DNA of 64,000 nucleotides. Origin: Vallitalea maricola. GTDB lineage: Bacteria; Bacillota; Clostridia; Lachnospirales; Vallitaleaceae. Positions 1 to 10,400 of the stretch are shown piece by piece. Each line of letters begins with the position of its first letter. Positions within the stretch are counted from its first letter, which is position 1. The notes below the pieces were generated by a model. It made no database searches, was not told the DNA's origin, and worked only from the letters and a program-made list of their open reading frames with translations. The position numbers were made by a program, and so were the translations under genes. The stretch spans positions 19,341 to 83,340 of the forward strand of contig NZ_BTPU01000037.1 in assembly GCF_036985595.1 (NCBI RefSeq). Direction: 5' to 3'.

Positions 1-105
1 TCTGAATTGGTCTCTTTTTCAATTATATTTTATTAAAATAAATTTTGCAAGTTTTTTATTGTTATTTAATATTACAATATCATTATTCTAGAAAACAACA
101 ACTAA

Positions 106-2190
106 TTAGTTTGCTTTACCTGCAATAATCTTTTCTTGTATTGATTTTGGTAGTGGTTCAAAATGATCAAATTGCATTACATAAGTTCCTCTACCTTGAG
201 TTTTTGAACGTAAGTCTGTTGCATAACCAAACATTTCTGATAATGGTACAAATCCGTGGATTTGTTGAACACCATTACGTGGTTCCATACCTTCGATACG
301 TCCTCTACGTGAGTTGATGTCACCAATAACATCACCCATGTAATCTTCTGGTACTGAAACGTCAACTCTCATGATTGGTTCACAAAGAGTTGCTCCACCT
401 TTTCTCATAGCTTCTTTGAATGCCATTGATCCGGCAATTTTGAAAGCCATCTCAGATGAGTCAACATCATGGTATGATCCATCATAACAAACTGCTTTAA
501 TACCAAGTACAGGATATCCTGCTAATAAACCACTACTCATTGCTTCTTGAATTCCATTATCTACTGCTGGGATATATTCTTTTGGAATAGAACCACCAAC
601 TATAGAATTAACAAATTCATAAGTTTCTTCACTATTAACGTCCATTGGTGAGAATCTAACCTTACAATGTCCATATTGCCCACGTCCACCTGATTGACGT
701 ACAAATTTACCTTCTACTTCAACTTCTTTAGTAATAGTCTCTTTGTATGCAACTTGTGGTTGACCTACGTTAGCTTCTACTTTGAATTCTCTAAGTAGAC
801 GGTCAACAATGATTTCAAGGTGAAGTTCACCCATACCAGAAATAATTGTTTGTCCTGTATCGTGATCAGTACGTGTTTTGAATGTTGGATCTTCTTCTGC
901 TAATTTAGCAAGGGCAATACCCATTTTTTCTTGACCAGCTTTAGTTTTAGGTTCTATAGCAACGTGGATAACTGGCTCTGGGAATATCATTGATTCAAGT
1001 ATTACAGGATGTTTATCATCACATAAAGTATCTCCAGTTGAAGTAACTTTTAAACCAACTGCTGCTGCGATATCCCCTGAGTATACTTTATCAATTTCTT
1101 CTCTCTTGTTAGCATGCATTTGAAGAATACGTCCCATACGTTCTTTCTTATTCTTAGTTGAGTTATATACATAAGAACCTGAATTAGTTGTTCCTGAATA
1201 AACTCTAAAGAATGCTAGTTTACCAACAAATGGGTCTGCCATTATCTTAAATGCTAATGCTGAGAAAGGCTCTTCGTCTGAAGATGGTCTTTCTACTTCT
1301 TCTTCTGTATCTGGGTCAATACCTTTAATAGCAGGTACATCTATAGGAGCTGGCATATAATCAACAACTGCATCCAATAATTTTTGGGCACCTTTGTTTC
1401 TATATGCTGTACCACATAAAACAGGAATAATCTCAACGTTTATTACTGCTTTTCTTAGAGCTTTCTTTAATTCTTTTTCTGTAAGCTCTTCTCCTTCAAG
1501 ATATTTTTCCATTAATTCTTCATCCGTTTCAGCGATTGCTTCAACCATAGCTTCTCTATATTCTTCTGCTTGATCTGCTAAATCTGCTGGGATGTCTTCT
1601 TCGGAGATATCTTGACCAAGGTCATCTTTATAAATAAATGCTTTCATTTTCATTAAATCTATAAGACCTACAAAGTCATCTTCTGCTCCGATAGGTAATT
1701 GAATTGGTACTGCATTAGCACCAAGTCTATCTCTCATCATATCTACTGCATTATAAAAGTCTGCACCCATAATATCCATTTTATTAACAAATGCCATTCT
1801 AGGTACTCTATATTTATCTGCTTGACGCCAAACAGTTTCTGATTGTGGCTCTACTCCACCTTTTGCACAAAATACACCTACAGAACCATCTAAAACACGA
1901 AGAGAACGTTCTACTTCTACTGTAAAGTCAACGTGCCCCGGTGTATCAATAATGTTAATCCTATGATTCAGCCATTGACAAGTTGTAGCTGCGGAAGTAA
2001 TTGTTATTCCTCTTTCCTGTTCTTGTTCCATCCAGTCCATTTGAGCTGCACCTTCATGAGTTTCCCCAATCTTGTGAGTTCTTCCTGTATAGAATAAGAT
2101 ACGTTCTGTTAGTGTTGTTTTACCTGCATCAATATGAGCCATAATCCCAATGTTTCTAGTTCTTTCTAGTGGGAATTGTCTTCCAGCCAA
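106..2190 (-). CDS. fusA: Elongation factor G
   Basis: GTPase that moves tRNA and mRNA through the ribosome after peptide bond formation. The 694-residue length is normal. The P-loop AHIDAGKTT is at residues 18-26, the DTPGH switch near residue 83 and the NKMD guanine-specificity motif near residue 137; domains II to V follow. The start is a TTG codon (plus-strand caa at 2188-2190) placed 7-8 bases after a strong AGGAGG. It is the last gene of the rpsL-rpsG-fusA string in this window; tuf would be expected just beyond the left edge, but only about 100 bases remain and no coding is visible there. Identity is certain. Confidence 0.98.
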   Translation of the reverse strand: MAGRQFPLERTRNIGIMAHIDAGKTTLTERILFYTGRTHKIGETHEGAAQMDWMEQEQERGITITSAATTCQWLNHRINIIDTPGHVDFTVEVERSLRVLDGSVGVFCAKGGVEPQSETVWRQADKYRVPRMAFVNKMDIMGADFYNAVDMMRDRLGANAVPIQLPIGAEDDFVGLIDLMKMKAFIYKDDLGQDISEEDIPADLADQAEEYREAMVEAIAETDEELMEKYLEGEELTEKELKKALRKAVINVEIIPVLCGTAYRNKGAQKLLDAVVDYMPAPIDVPAIKGIDPDTEEEVERPSSDEEPFSALAFKIMADPFVGKLAFFRVYSGTTNSGSYVYNSTKNKKERMGRILQMHANKREEIDKVYSGDIAAAVGLKVTSTGDTLCDDKHPVILESMIFPEPVIHVAIEPKTKAGQEKMGIALAKLAEEDPTFKTRTDHDTGQTIISGMGELHLEIIVDRLLREFKVEANVGQPQVAYKETITKEVEVEGKFVRQSGGRGQYGHCKVRFSPMDVNSEETYEFVNSIVGGSIPKEYIPAVDNGIQEAMSSGLLAGYPVLGIKAVCYDGSYHDVDSSEMAFKIAGSMAFKEAMRKGGATLCEPIMRVDVSVPEDYMGDVIGDINSRRGRIEGMEPRNGVQQIHGFVPLSEMFGYATDLRSKTQGRGTYVMQFDHFEPLPKSIQEKIIAGKAN

Positions 2191-2243
2191 AGTTATTCCT
2201 CCTTTGGTAATCTACAGTTACTTAGCTACAATTTATTGATTAT

Positions 2244-2269
2244 TATGCGGAAACATAAGCTTCCGCATA
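2244..2269 (-). other. Hairpin between rpsG and fusA
   Basis: A perfect 9-bp stem (TATGCGGAA with TTCCGCATA) and an 8-base loop lie in the gap between rpsG and fusA. On the transcribed strand it is followed by AATAATC rather than a run of U, so a classic terminator is unlikely. It may be an mRNA processing or stability element that separates fusA expression from rpsG. Confidence 0.5.
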
Positions 2270-2376
2270 TATTTGTTTAACAACACATTATCATATGCAT
2301 TATTAGTAATTTTGTGAAATTATATACATTAACTTCAAAAATAATATTTGAGTAATGTAACTGGTTGCAACTACTA

Positions 2377-2847
2377 TTAGAATCTGTAGTGTGCAAATGC
2401 TTTGTTTGCTTCTGCCATTTTATGAGTATCTTCTCTCTTCTTAACTGAAGCACCAGTATTGTTTGCTGCATCCATGATCTCAGCAGCTAAACGATCTACC
2501 ATAGTTCTTTCTCCACGCTTACGTGTATAAATAGTTAACCAACGAAGTCCTAAGGCTTGTCTTCTCTCTGGTCTAACCTCCATAGGAACTTGGTAAGTAG
2601 ATCCACCAACACGTCTAGCTTTAACTTCAAGAACTGGCATAATGTTATTCATAGCTTCTTTAAAAACTTCTACTGCATCTTTTCCAGTTTTTTCAGCTAC
2701 CTTTTCAAATGCTCCATATACAATTTTTTGTGCAGCTCCTTTTTTACCATCTAACATAATGTTATTAATAAGTTTAGTTACCACTTTATCACTGTACATT
2801 GGATCAGCTAATACTTCTCTTTTTTGGATATGTCCTTTACGTGGCAC
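2377..2847 (-). CDS. rpsG: 30S ribosomal protein S7
   Basis: Primary 16S rRNA-binding protein that organises the 3' major domain (head) of the small subunit. The frame stays open upstream, but the real start is the GTG at 2845-2847, giving MPRKGHIQKREV and the usual 156 residues. A strong AAGGAGGG sits about 8 bases before it, and nothing upstream resembles S7. The conserved MRRQALRW-type region appears as RRQALGLRW and the C-terminus AHYRF is typical. It lies between rpsL and fusA in the classic str operon order. Confidence 0.97.
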   Translation of the reverse strand: MPRKGHIQKREVLADPMYSDKVVTKLINNIMLDGKKGAAQKIVYGAFEKVAEKTGKDAVEVFKEAMNNIMPVLEVKARRVGGSTYQVPMEVRPERRQALGLRWLTIYTRKRGERTMVDRLAAEIMDAANNTGASVKKREDTHKMAEANKAFAHYRF

Positions 2848-3057
2848 GGCTCTTCCCTCCTTAATAATAATTAATTCTTCGGTACTCATGAATATAATTA
2901 ATATCCATGTTACGTGCTCGGTATATCGTAATATATATATAATCCTGCAACCTACAGGTAATATTCCAATTTTACCTAGCACTAATTAGTAAATTACTGA
3001 AGTGTTCTTCATATGATATTTACTAATTATTTAATTCTAGTAAACATTACTAAAGAA

Positions 3058-3471
3058 TTATTTTTTTGGTCTCTTAGCTCCGTATTTGGAACGTGATTGT
3101 TTACGGTCAGCTACACCAGCTGTATCAAGTGTACCTCTAACAATATGATAACGTGTACCAGGTAAGTCTTTTACCCTTCCACCTCTTAGTAGAACAACGC
3201 TATGTTCTTGTAGGTTATGTCCTTCACCAGGAATATAGCCTGTTACTTCAATACCATTAGTTAAACGAACCCTTGCAATTTTACGAAGAGCTGAGTTTGG
3301 TTTTTTTGGAGTGGCTGTTTTTACTGCAGTACAAACACCTCTTTTTTGTGGTGATGATACATCAGTAGTTTTCTTGTGTAAAGAGTTATAGCCTTTTTGA
3401 AGAGCAGGTGCTGTTGATTTCTTAGTTGATACTGATCTTCCTTTTCTTATCAATTGATTAATAGTAGGCAT
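3058..3471 (-). CDS. rpsL: 30S ribosomal protein S12
   Basis: Decoding-centre protein of the small subunit and the classical streptomycin-resistance locus. At 137 residues it is full length. It has the conserved core TPKKPNSALRKIARVRL and the loop GEGHNLQEHSVVLLRGGRVKDLPG. In the streptomycin-relevant segment TPKKPNSAL the lysine is wild type. AGGAGGTG lies just before the ATG at 3471. The C-terminus is lysine-rich (SRSKYGAKRPKK). It follows an L7Ae-family gene after rpoC, the usual Firmicutes order. Confidence 0.98.
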   Translation of the reverse strand: MPTINQLIRKGRSVSTKKSTAPALQKGYNSLHKKTTDVSSPQKRGVCTAVKTATPKKPNSALRKIARVRLTNGIEVTGYIPGEGHNLQEHSVVLLRGGRVKDLPGTRYHIVRGTLDTAGVADRKQSRSKYGAKRPKK

Positions 3472-3512
3472 CTATTTCACCTCCTGTAATTTTATTAAGA
3501 TGCCCTAACATC

Positions 3513-3761
3513 TTATTTAATTAGTGCTGCGGTTGCTGTTTTAACTTCTACATCGCAAACTGAACCTAATTCCTCCATTGTATCAATATATACTACAGGG
3601 ACTTGCTGACTCTTGGCTAGTTCAATGGGTCTAATAATTACTTCATTCTGTGCATCTTTTGCAACATAAAGTACTTCTACTTCTTCATTCTCAAGCGCTT
3701 TGAGAGTCTGTTTCATCCCAATAACTTTGGAATTAGTTTTTAATCGGTGCACATAGATCAT
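3513..3761 (-). CDS. rplGB: L7Ae/L30e-family kink-turn RNA-binding protein (YbxF-like)
   Basis: Small 82-residue protein of the L7Ae/L30e/S12e/Gadd45 fold. In Firmicutes the equivalent gene sits between rpoC and rpsL, as here, and its product binds kink-turn RNA. The protein reads as one alpha/beta domain, with KTNSKVIGMKQTLKALENEE at the N-terminus and VPVVYIDTMEELGSVCDVEV towards the end. AAGGG is 8 bases before the ATG. Its cellular role is less settled than that of its neighbours. The window contains a riboswitch-like RNA of a clan that carries a kink-turn, but no link is shown. Confidence 0.9.
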   Translation of the reverse strand: MIYVHRLKTNSKVIGMKQTLKALENEEVEVLYVAKDAQNEVIIRPIELAKSQQVPVVYIDTMEELGSVCDVEVKTATAALIK

Positions 3762-3842
3762 CCCTTTCGGTCACTAAAAAAATTATTACAATGCACACTG
3801 CTGAATTTTAACACTATTTTTTATAAATGTCAAGGATTTTAA

Positions 3843-3882
3843 TAAAACACCCTGAATTTTATAAAAATCCAGGGTGTTTTTT
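3843..3882 (-). terminator. Terminator downstream of rpoC
   Basis: An 11-bp perfect stem (AAAACACCCTG with CAGGGTGTTTT) flanks an A+T-rich loop. The A and T tracts at both ends make it bidirectional in appearance. It lies 13 bases beyond the rpoC stop and should separate rpoBC from the L7Ae-rpsL-rpsG-fusA string. Confidence 0.85.
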
Positions 3883-3894
3883 GCATTTTTATCT

Positions 3895-6800
3895 CTATTC
3901 TTCAAAGAGAACGTCGTCAATTAGTGGTTCTTCTTCAACGTATTTTTCAATTCCAACATTTCGGTATCGTTCCATACCTGTACCTGCTGGTATAAGTTTA
4001 CCGATGATTACGTTTTCTTTTAATCCGATTAGAGGATCTGATTTACCTTTTATTGCAGCTTCTGTCAAGACTTTTGTAGTTTCTTGGAAAGATGCTGCCG
4101 ATAAGAATGAATTAGTTGCCAAGGATGCTTTTGTTATACCGAGCATAACTTGAGTTCCTTCTGCTGATTCTAAACCATTACTAGCAAGTTCTTCGTTAAT
4201 CTTTTCAAACTCTAACCTATCAACTAGGCTTCCTGGTAAGAAATCACTATCACCACTATTTTCTATTCTTATTTTCTTTAACATTTGTCTAACAATAACT
4301 TCTATATGCTTATCGTTAATTTCCACACCTTGAAGTCTATAAACACGCTGAACTTCTTGAAGCATGTAGTCTTGAACACTTCTGCTACCTTTGATTTTCA
4401 AGATATCGTGTGGGTTAACACTACCTTCTGTCAACTCATCACCGGCTTCAATTACATCCCCATCCATTACCTTGATTCTTGAACCATATGGTATTAGATA
4501 AGCTTTGCTTTCGCCAGTTTCTTCGTTTGTGATTACTACTTCACGTTTTTTACGTGTATCATTTATTCTAGCTAATCCACCAAATTCAGCAATTATAGCT
4601 AATCCTTTTGGTTTTCTAGCCTCAAAGAGTTCCTCTACACGAGGAAGACCTTGTGTTATATCGTCTCCAGCAATACCACCTGTATGGAAAGTACGCATTG
4701 TAAGCTGTGTACCTGGTTCTCCGATTGATTGTGCCGCAATAATACCAACAGATTCCCCTACTTGAACAGGTAATCCAGTTGCCATATTAGAACCATAGCA
4801 TTTTGCACAAACTCCAATTTCTGATCTACAAGTAAGAACTGTTCTTATGTGAACTTTATCAATACCTGCATCCACAACAGCTTTTGCTTTTAGTGGTGTA
4901 ATAAGAGTATCTTCTTCAACTATAATCTCACCAGTTTCTGGGTGTTTTATTTCATCAACAGACCATCTTCCAGTGATTCTTTCTTGTAGACTTTCAATTA
5001 CTTCGTTACCATCTTTGAATGCTTTTATCCACATACCTGGAGCATTGTGTTTATCGCAACAATCATGTTCTCTAATAATTAAATCTTGAGAAACATCTAC
5101 AAGTCTTCTTGTTAGATATCCTGAATCGGCTGTACGAAGCGCCGTATCAGCAAGTCCTTTTCTAGCACCGTGAGCAGAAATAAAGTATTCAAGAACGTCT
5201 AGTCCTTCACGGAAGTTAGATTTGATTGGTAATTCGATAGTCTTACCAGATGTATCTGCCATAAGTCCACGCATACCACCTAACTGTTTAATCTGCTTAT
5301 CAGAACCTCTGGCTCCAGAGTCAGCCATCATGTAGATATTATTATATTTTCCAAGTCCGCCAAGTAAGGCTTCTGTAATAGTATCATCAGCATTTTTCCA
5401 TGTCTCGATAACTTTTAAACGTCTTTCTTCATTAGTCATGAATCCACGTTTAAATTGTTTTGTTATCTTCTCTACTGTTTCTTCTGCATTTTTAAGTATT
5501 TCTTTTTTGCTTGCAGGTACTTCCATATCTGAAACAGATACAGTTAATGCACCTCTTGTAGAGTATTTGAAACCAAGTTTCTTAATACCATCAAGAACTT
5601 CTGATGTCTTGGTTGAACCATGGATATTGATACATCTATATAGTATATCTTTCAATTGCTTTTTACCTACTAAGAAATCAATTTCGTATTTAAATTTATC
5701 TTCTGGTTTATTTCTAGTCGCAAAACCAAGATCCTGTGGTATCGCTTCATTAAATATAATTCTACCAACAGATGTTTCAACGAATTGTTGTTTTATTTCG
5801 CCTTCTATTTCCATTGTTCTTCTTACATGTATCTTTGCATGTAGAGTTACTTCTCCATTTTCATATGCAAGCATAGCTTCATTTTCGTCCTTAAAATAGT
5901 AACCTTCACCTTTTTCTCCATCTTTTTCAAGAGTAAGATAGTAAGTACCAAGTACCATATCTTGTGAAGGAACAGATACTGGAGCACCATCCGAAGGTTT
6001 TAATAGGTTATTAGGTGAAAGAAGCAAAAATCTACACTCAGCTTGTGCCTCTACTGATAATGGTACATGGACAGCCATTTGGTCACCATCAAAGTCGGCA
6101 TTATAAGCTGTACAAACTAAAGGATGCAGCTTTATAGCTTTACCCTCAACTAATACAGGTTCAAATGCTTGAATACCTAAACGGTGAAGTGTAGGAGCAC
6201 GGTTAAGCATAACAGGATGTTCTTTGATAACTTCTTCTAATACATCCCATACATCAGATTCTAATCTTTCAACCATTTTTTTAGCTGATTTGATATTATG
6301 AGCTAAACCATCACTAACTAATTTTTTCATCACAAATGGTTTAAATAGTTCAATTGCCATTTCTTTTGGTAAACCACACTGGAATATCTTAAGTTCAGGA
6401 CCTACAACAATAACTGAACGTCCAGAGTAGTCAACACGTTTACCCAGCAAGTTTTGTCTAAAACGTCCTTGTTTACCTTTTAACATATCAGATAATGATT
6501 TTAGAGGTCTATTACCTGGTCCTGTTACTGGTCTACCTCTTCTACCATTATCTATAAGTGCATCTACTGATTCTTGAAGCATTCTTTTTTCATTACGTAC
6601 AATAATGTCAGGCGCTCCAAGATCAAGTAATCTTTTAAGTCTATTATTTCTATTTATAACTCTTCTATACAAATCATTCAAATCAGACGTAGCGAATCTT
6701 CCTCCATCCAATTGAACCATTGGTCTAAGATCAGGGGGGATAACTGGAACAACTTCCATAATCATCCATTCTGGCTTATTATTGGATTTATAAAATGCAT

Positions 6801-7455
6801 CTACTACTTCTAATCTTTTTATTATTCTAGCTCTTTTCTGTCCTGAAGATTCTCTTAGAGCTTTTCTTAATTCTACGGATTCTTTCTCTAATTCAATATT
6901 AGCTAATATCTCTTTTATGGATTCTGCTCCCATACCAGCTCTAAACTTATTACCGTATTTTTCATAAGCATCTCTATATTCTTTTTCTGTCAAGATTTGT
7001 TTGTATTGCAATCCTGTTTCACCAGGATCTATTACAATATATGATGCAAAGTATAATACTTTTTCAAGAGTTCTTGGAGATAAGTCAAGGATTAATCCCA
7101 TTCTACTTGGAATTCCTTTAAAATACCATATGTGGGATACAGGCGCCGCTAATTCAATATGCCCCATTCTTTCTCTACGTACTTTGGATTTTGTTACCTC
7201 AACACCACAACGATCACATACTACACCTTTATATCGTATTTTTTTGTACTTACCGCAATGACACTCCCAGTCTTTGCTAGGTCCAAATATCTTTTCACAG
7301 AACAAACCATCTCTCTCAGGTTTTAACGTTCTATAGTTAATTGTTTCAGGTTTTTTTACTTCTCCCTTTGACCATTCCCTAATTCTTTCAGGAGATGCTA
7401 AGCCAATCTTAATAGCATCAAAGCTTACTGATTGCTCTATATTCTCGTTTGGCAC
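3895..7455 (-). CDS. rpoC: DNA-directed RNA polymerase subunit beta'
   Basis: Catalytic subunit of RNA polymerase, 1186 residues. The N-terminal zinc ribbon has paired cysteines around residues 64-82. The active-site magnesium loop NADFDGDQMAVH is near residue 455. The second zinc site (CRSEIGVCAKCYG) and the trigger and bridge region (GEPGTQLTMRTFHTGG) follow. Its start is a GTG at 7453-7455 after GGGAGTG. The gene begins 17 bases after the rpoB stop, so the two are cotranscribed, and a strong terminator follows. Length and motifs are those of Firmicutes without large lineage insertions. Confidence 0.98.
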   Translation of the reverse strand: MPNENIEQSVSFDAIKIGLASPERIREWSKGEVKKPETINYRTLKPERDGLFCEKIFGPSKDWECHCGKYKKIRYKGVVCDRCGVEVTKSKVRRERMGHIELAAPVSHIWYFKGIPSRMGLILDLSPRTLEKVLYFASYIVIDPGETGLQYKQILTEKEYRDAYEKYGNKFRAGMGAESIKEILANIELEKESVELRKALRESSGQKRARIIKRLEVVDAFYKSNNKPEWMIMEVVPVIPPDLRPMVQLDGGRFATSDLNDLYRRVINRNNRLKRLLDLGAPDIIVRNEKRMLQESVDALIDNGRRGRPVTGPGNRPLKSLSDMLKGKQGRFRQNLLGKRVDYSGRSVIVVGPELKIFQCGLPKEMAIELFKPFVMKKLVSDGLAHNIKSAKKMVERLESDVWDVLEEVIKEHPVMLNRAPTLHRLGIQAFEPVLVEGKAIKLHPLVCTAYNADFDGDQMAVHVPLSVEAQAECRFLLLSPNNLLKPSDGAPVSVPSQDMVLGTYYLTLEKDGEKGEGYYFKDENEAMLAYENGEVTLHAKIHVRRTMEIEGEIKQQFVETSVGRIIFNEAIPQDLGFATRNKPEDKFKYEIDFLVGKKQLKDILYRCINIHGSTKTSEVLDGIKKLGFKYSTRGALTVSVSDMEVPASKKEILKNAEETVEKITKQFKRGFMTNEERRLKVIETWKNADDTITEALLGGLGKYNNIYMMADSGARGSDKQIKQLGGMRGLMADTSGKTIELPIKSNFREGLDVLEYFISAHGARKGLADTALRTADSGYLTRRLVDVSQDLIIREHDCCDKHNAPGMWIKAFKDGNEVIESLQERITGRWSVDEIKHPETGEIIVEEDTLITPLKAKAVVDAGIDKVHIRTVLTCRSEIGVCAKCYGSNMATGLPVQVGESVGIIAAQSIGEPGTQLTMRTFHTGGIAGDDITQGLPRVEELFEARKPKGLAIIAEFGGLARINDTRKKREVVITNEETGESKAYLIPYGSRIKVMDGDVIEAGDELTEGSVNPHDILKIKGSRSVQDYMLQEVQRVYRLQGVEINDKHIEVIVRQMLKKIRIENSGDSDFLPGSLVDRLEFEKINEELASNGLESAEGTQVMLGITKASLATNSFLSAASFQETTKVLTEAAIKGKSDPLIGLKENVIIGKLIPAGTGMERYRNVGIEKYVEEEPLIDDVLFEE

Positions 7456-7472
7456 TTTTGGACACTCCCTTC

Positions 7473-10400
7473 TTACTTATCATCGTCAAATAATGCTTTT
7501 TCATCTGATATTGTTAAATTCTCATCATCTATATCATCATAACTATCGTCTTCTATATCATCAAATAGTTCATCCGTTTCTGAAGTTTCTCTTTTACCAG
7601 CTCCACCATTTACAACATCTGAAGCAATATATTCATCTTCTTTTCCTTCTAAGTTGATAGATAAATCATCTACATCATCCATATTTTCCTTGATTTCTAC
7701 TTCTGTAGCATCACTTCTAAGAATTTTAACATCAAGGGCTAAAGATTGTAATTCTTTTAATAATACTTTGAATGATTCTGGTATTCCTGGTTCTGGTATA
7801 TTTTCACCTTTTATAATTGCTTCGTAAGTTTTTACACGTCCTACTACATCATCAGATTTTACTGTCAATATTTCTTGAAGTGTATAAGCAGCACCATATG
7901 CTTCTAATGCCCATACCTCCATCTCACCAAATCTCTGTCCACCAAATTGTGCTTTACCACCTAAAGGCTGTTGAGTTACTAATGAATAAGGTCCTGTTGA
8001 TCTTGCATGAATCTTATCGTCAACTAAATGGTGAAGTTTAAGGTAATGCATATATCCTACAGTAACAGGATTATCAAAGTATTCTCCTGTTCTACCATCT
8101 TTCAAGTATATCTTACCATCTCTTGAAATTGGAACACCTGCCCACTCTTCACGGTGAGCTTTGTTTTCATCTAAATATTTTAGAACATCAGGTCGTAATA
8201 ATTCTCCGTATTTAGAAGCAAATGTATCAAATTCTTCATTAACGTAATCATTAGCAAGCTCTAATGTATCCATGATATCGTCTTCGTTTGCTCCATCAAA
8301 TACAGGTGTAGCAATCTTGAATCCAAGTGCTTTTGCAGCTAATCCTAAATGGACTTCTAGTACCTGTCCTATGTTCATACGGGATGGTACCCCTAATGGG
8401 TTAAGAACGATATCAAGTGGTCTACCGTTTGGCAAAAATGGCATATCTTCAACTGGTAAAATTCTAGAGATTACACCTTTGTTACCATGTCGTCCAGCCA
8501 TCTTGTCACCAACTGAAATTTTTCTTTTTTGTGCTATATATGCTCTAACGGATTGATTTACTCCTGGTGGTAATTCATCTCCGTTCTCTCTTGTAAATAC
8601 TTTTACATCAACTATAATACCAGTTTCTCCGTGTGGTACTCTTAGAGATGTGTCTCTAACTTCTCTGGCTTTTTCACCAAATATTGCTCTAAGAAGTCTT
8701 TCTTCTGCTGTTAGTTCGGTTTCACCTTTTGGTGTTACTTTACCTACTAATATATCGTTAGCACGTACTTCTGCTCCGATTCTTATGATACCTCTTTCAT
8801 CTAGGTCTTTTAGAGCATCTTCTCCAACACCTGGTACATCTCTAGTAATCTCTTCAGGTCCAAGCTTAGTATCTCTTGCTTCTGCTTCGTATTCTTCTAT
8901 ATGAACTGATGTATAAACATCTTCTTTTACTAGATTTTCACTTAATAGAATAGCATCCTCAAAGTTATAACCTTCCCAAGTCATAAATCCGATTAAAGGA
9001 TTTTTACCTAATGCTATTTCCCCGTGATCCGTTGATGGTCCGTCAGCTATGACTTCCAAGGCTTCAACTCTTTGACCTTTATTAACTATTGGTCTTTGGT
9101 TAATACATGTACCTTGGTTACTACGTGAAAACTTTTGTAGTTTGTAGATGTCTCGTTGTCCGTCATCTGTTTTAATAACTATTTTCTTGGATGCAACCCT
9201 TTCTACAACACCTTGTCGTCTAGCAATAATTACTACACCAGAGTCTATAGCTGCTTTATGCTCCATACCTGTACCTACAATTGAGGAATCTGTCATTAGT
9301 AATGGTACAGCTTGTCGTTGCATGTTAGATCCCATTAGCGCACGGTTGGCATCATCGTTTTCCAAGAATGGAATCATTGATGTTGCAACTGAGAATAACT
9401 GTTTTGGGGATACGTCCATTAAGTCAATGATGTTAGCATCCATCTCTAATATATCTTCTTTATGTCTACCTGTAACGTATTTGTGCAAGAAGTGGCCTTC
9501 TTCATCAAGTATTTCATTAGCTTGCGCTACTCTATAGTTTTCTTCTTCATCAGCTGTTACATAGATTACTTCATCTGTAACTACTGGAACTCCAGAAGAT
9601 TTATCAATTTTTCTATAAGGTGCCTCAATAAATCCATATTCATTAATCCTTGCATAACAAGCTAAGGAGTTGATTAGTCCAATGTTAGGTCCTTCTGGTG
9701 TTTCTATAGGACACATTCTACCATAATGAGAGTGATGGACGTCACGAACCTCAAAACCTGCACGCTCTCTTGAAAGACCACCTGGTCCAAGAGCCGATAA
9801 ACGTCTTTTATGAGTTAACTCAGCCAAAGGATTATTCTGGTCCATAAACTGTGACAACTGTGAACTACCAAAGAATTCTTTAATAGCTGCTGTAACAGGT
9901 CTAATATTTATTAGTGTCTGTGGTGATATTCCATCGCTATCTTGTATTGTCATTCTTTCTCTAACAACACGTTCTAGTCTAGACAAACCTATTCTAAACT
10001 GGTTTTGCAATAATTCACCTACGGCACGAATTCTTCTATTTCCTAAATGGTCAATGTCGTCTTTATTTCCTATACCATATTCTAAAGCAATGTTATAGTT
10101 AATTGAAGCTAATATATCTTCTTTAGTTATATGCTTAGGTATTAATTTGTGTATGTTTCTCTTAATAGCTTCTTTAATTTCTTCTATGTCATCGTATTCT
10201 TCTAATATTTCTTGTAATGCTTTGTAATATACTCTTTCATATACATCAAATTCTTTTGGATCTATATCTACATATTTAGTTATATCTACTGCTAGATTAG
10301 AGAGTACTTTTACTTTTCTGTCTTCAACAGTAACCCAAATATATGGTATAGCAGCATCTTGAATGTTATCTGCTATTTCTTCAGTAATTATGGTTCCAGC

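Noticed and set aside
2848..2982. 45-codon N-terminal extension of S7
   Set aside because: The S7 family starts at MPRKG, and the GTG at 2845-2847 has an excellent ribosome binding site.
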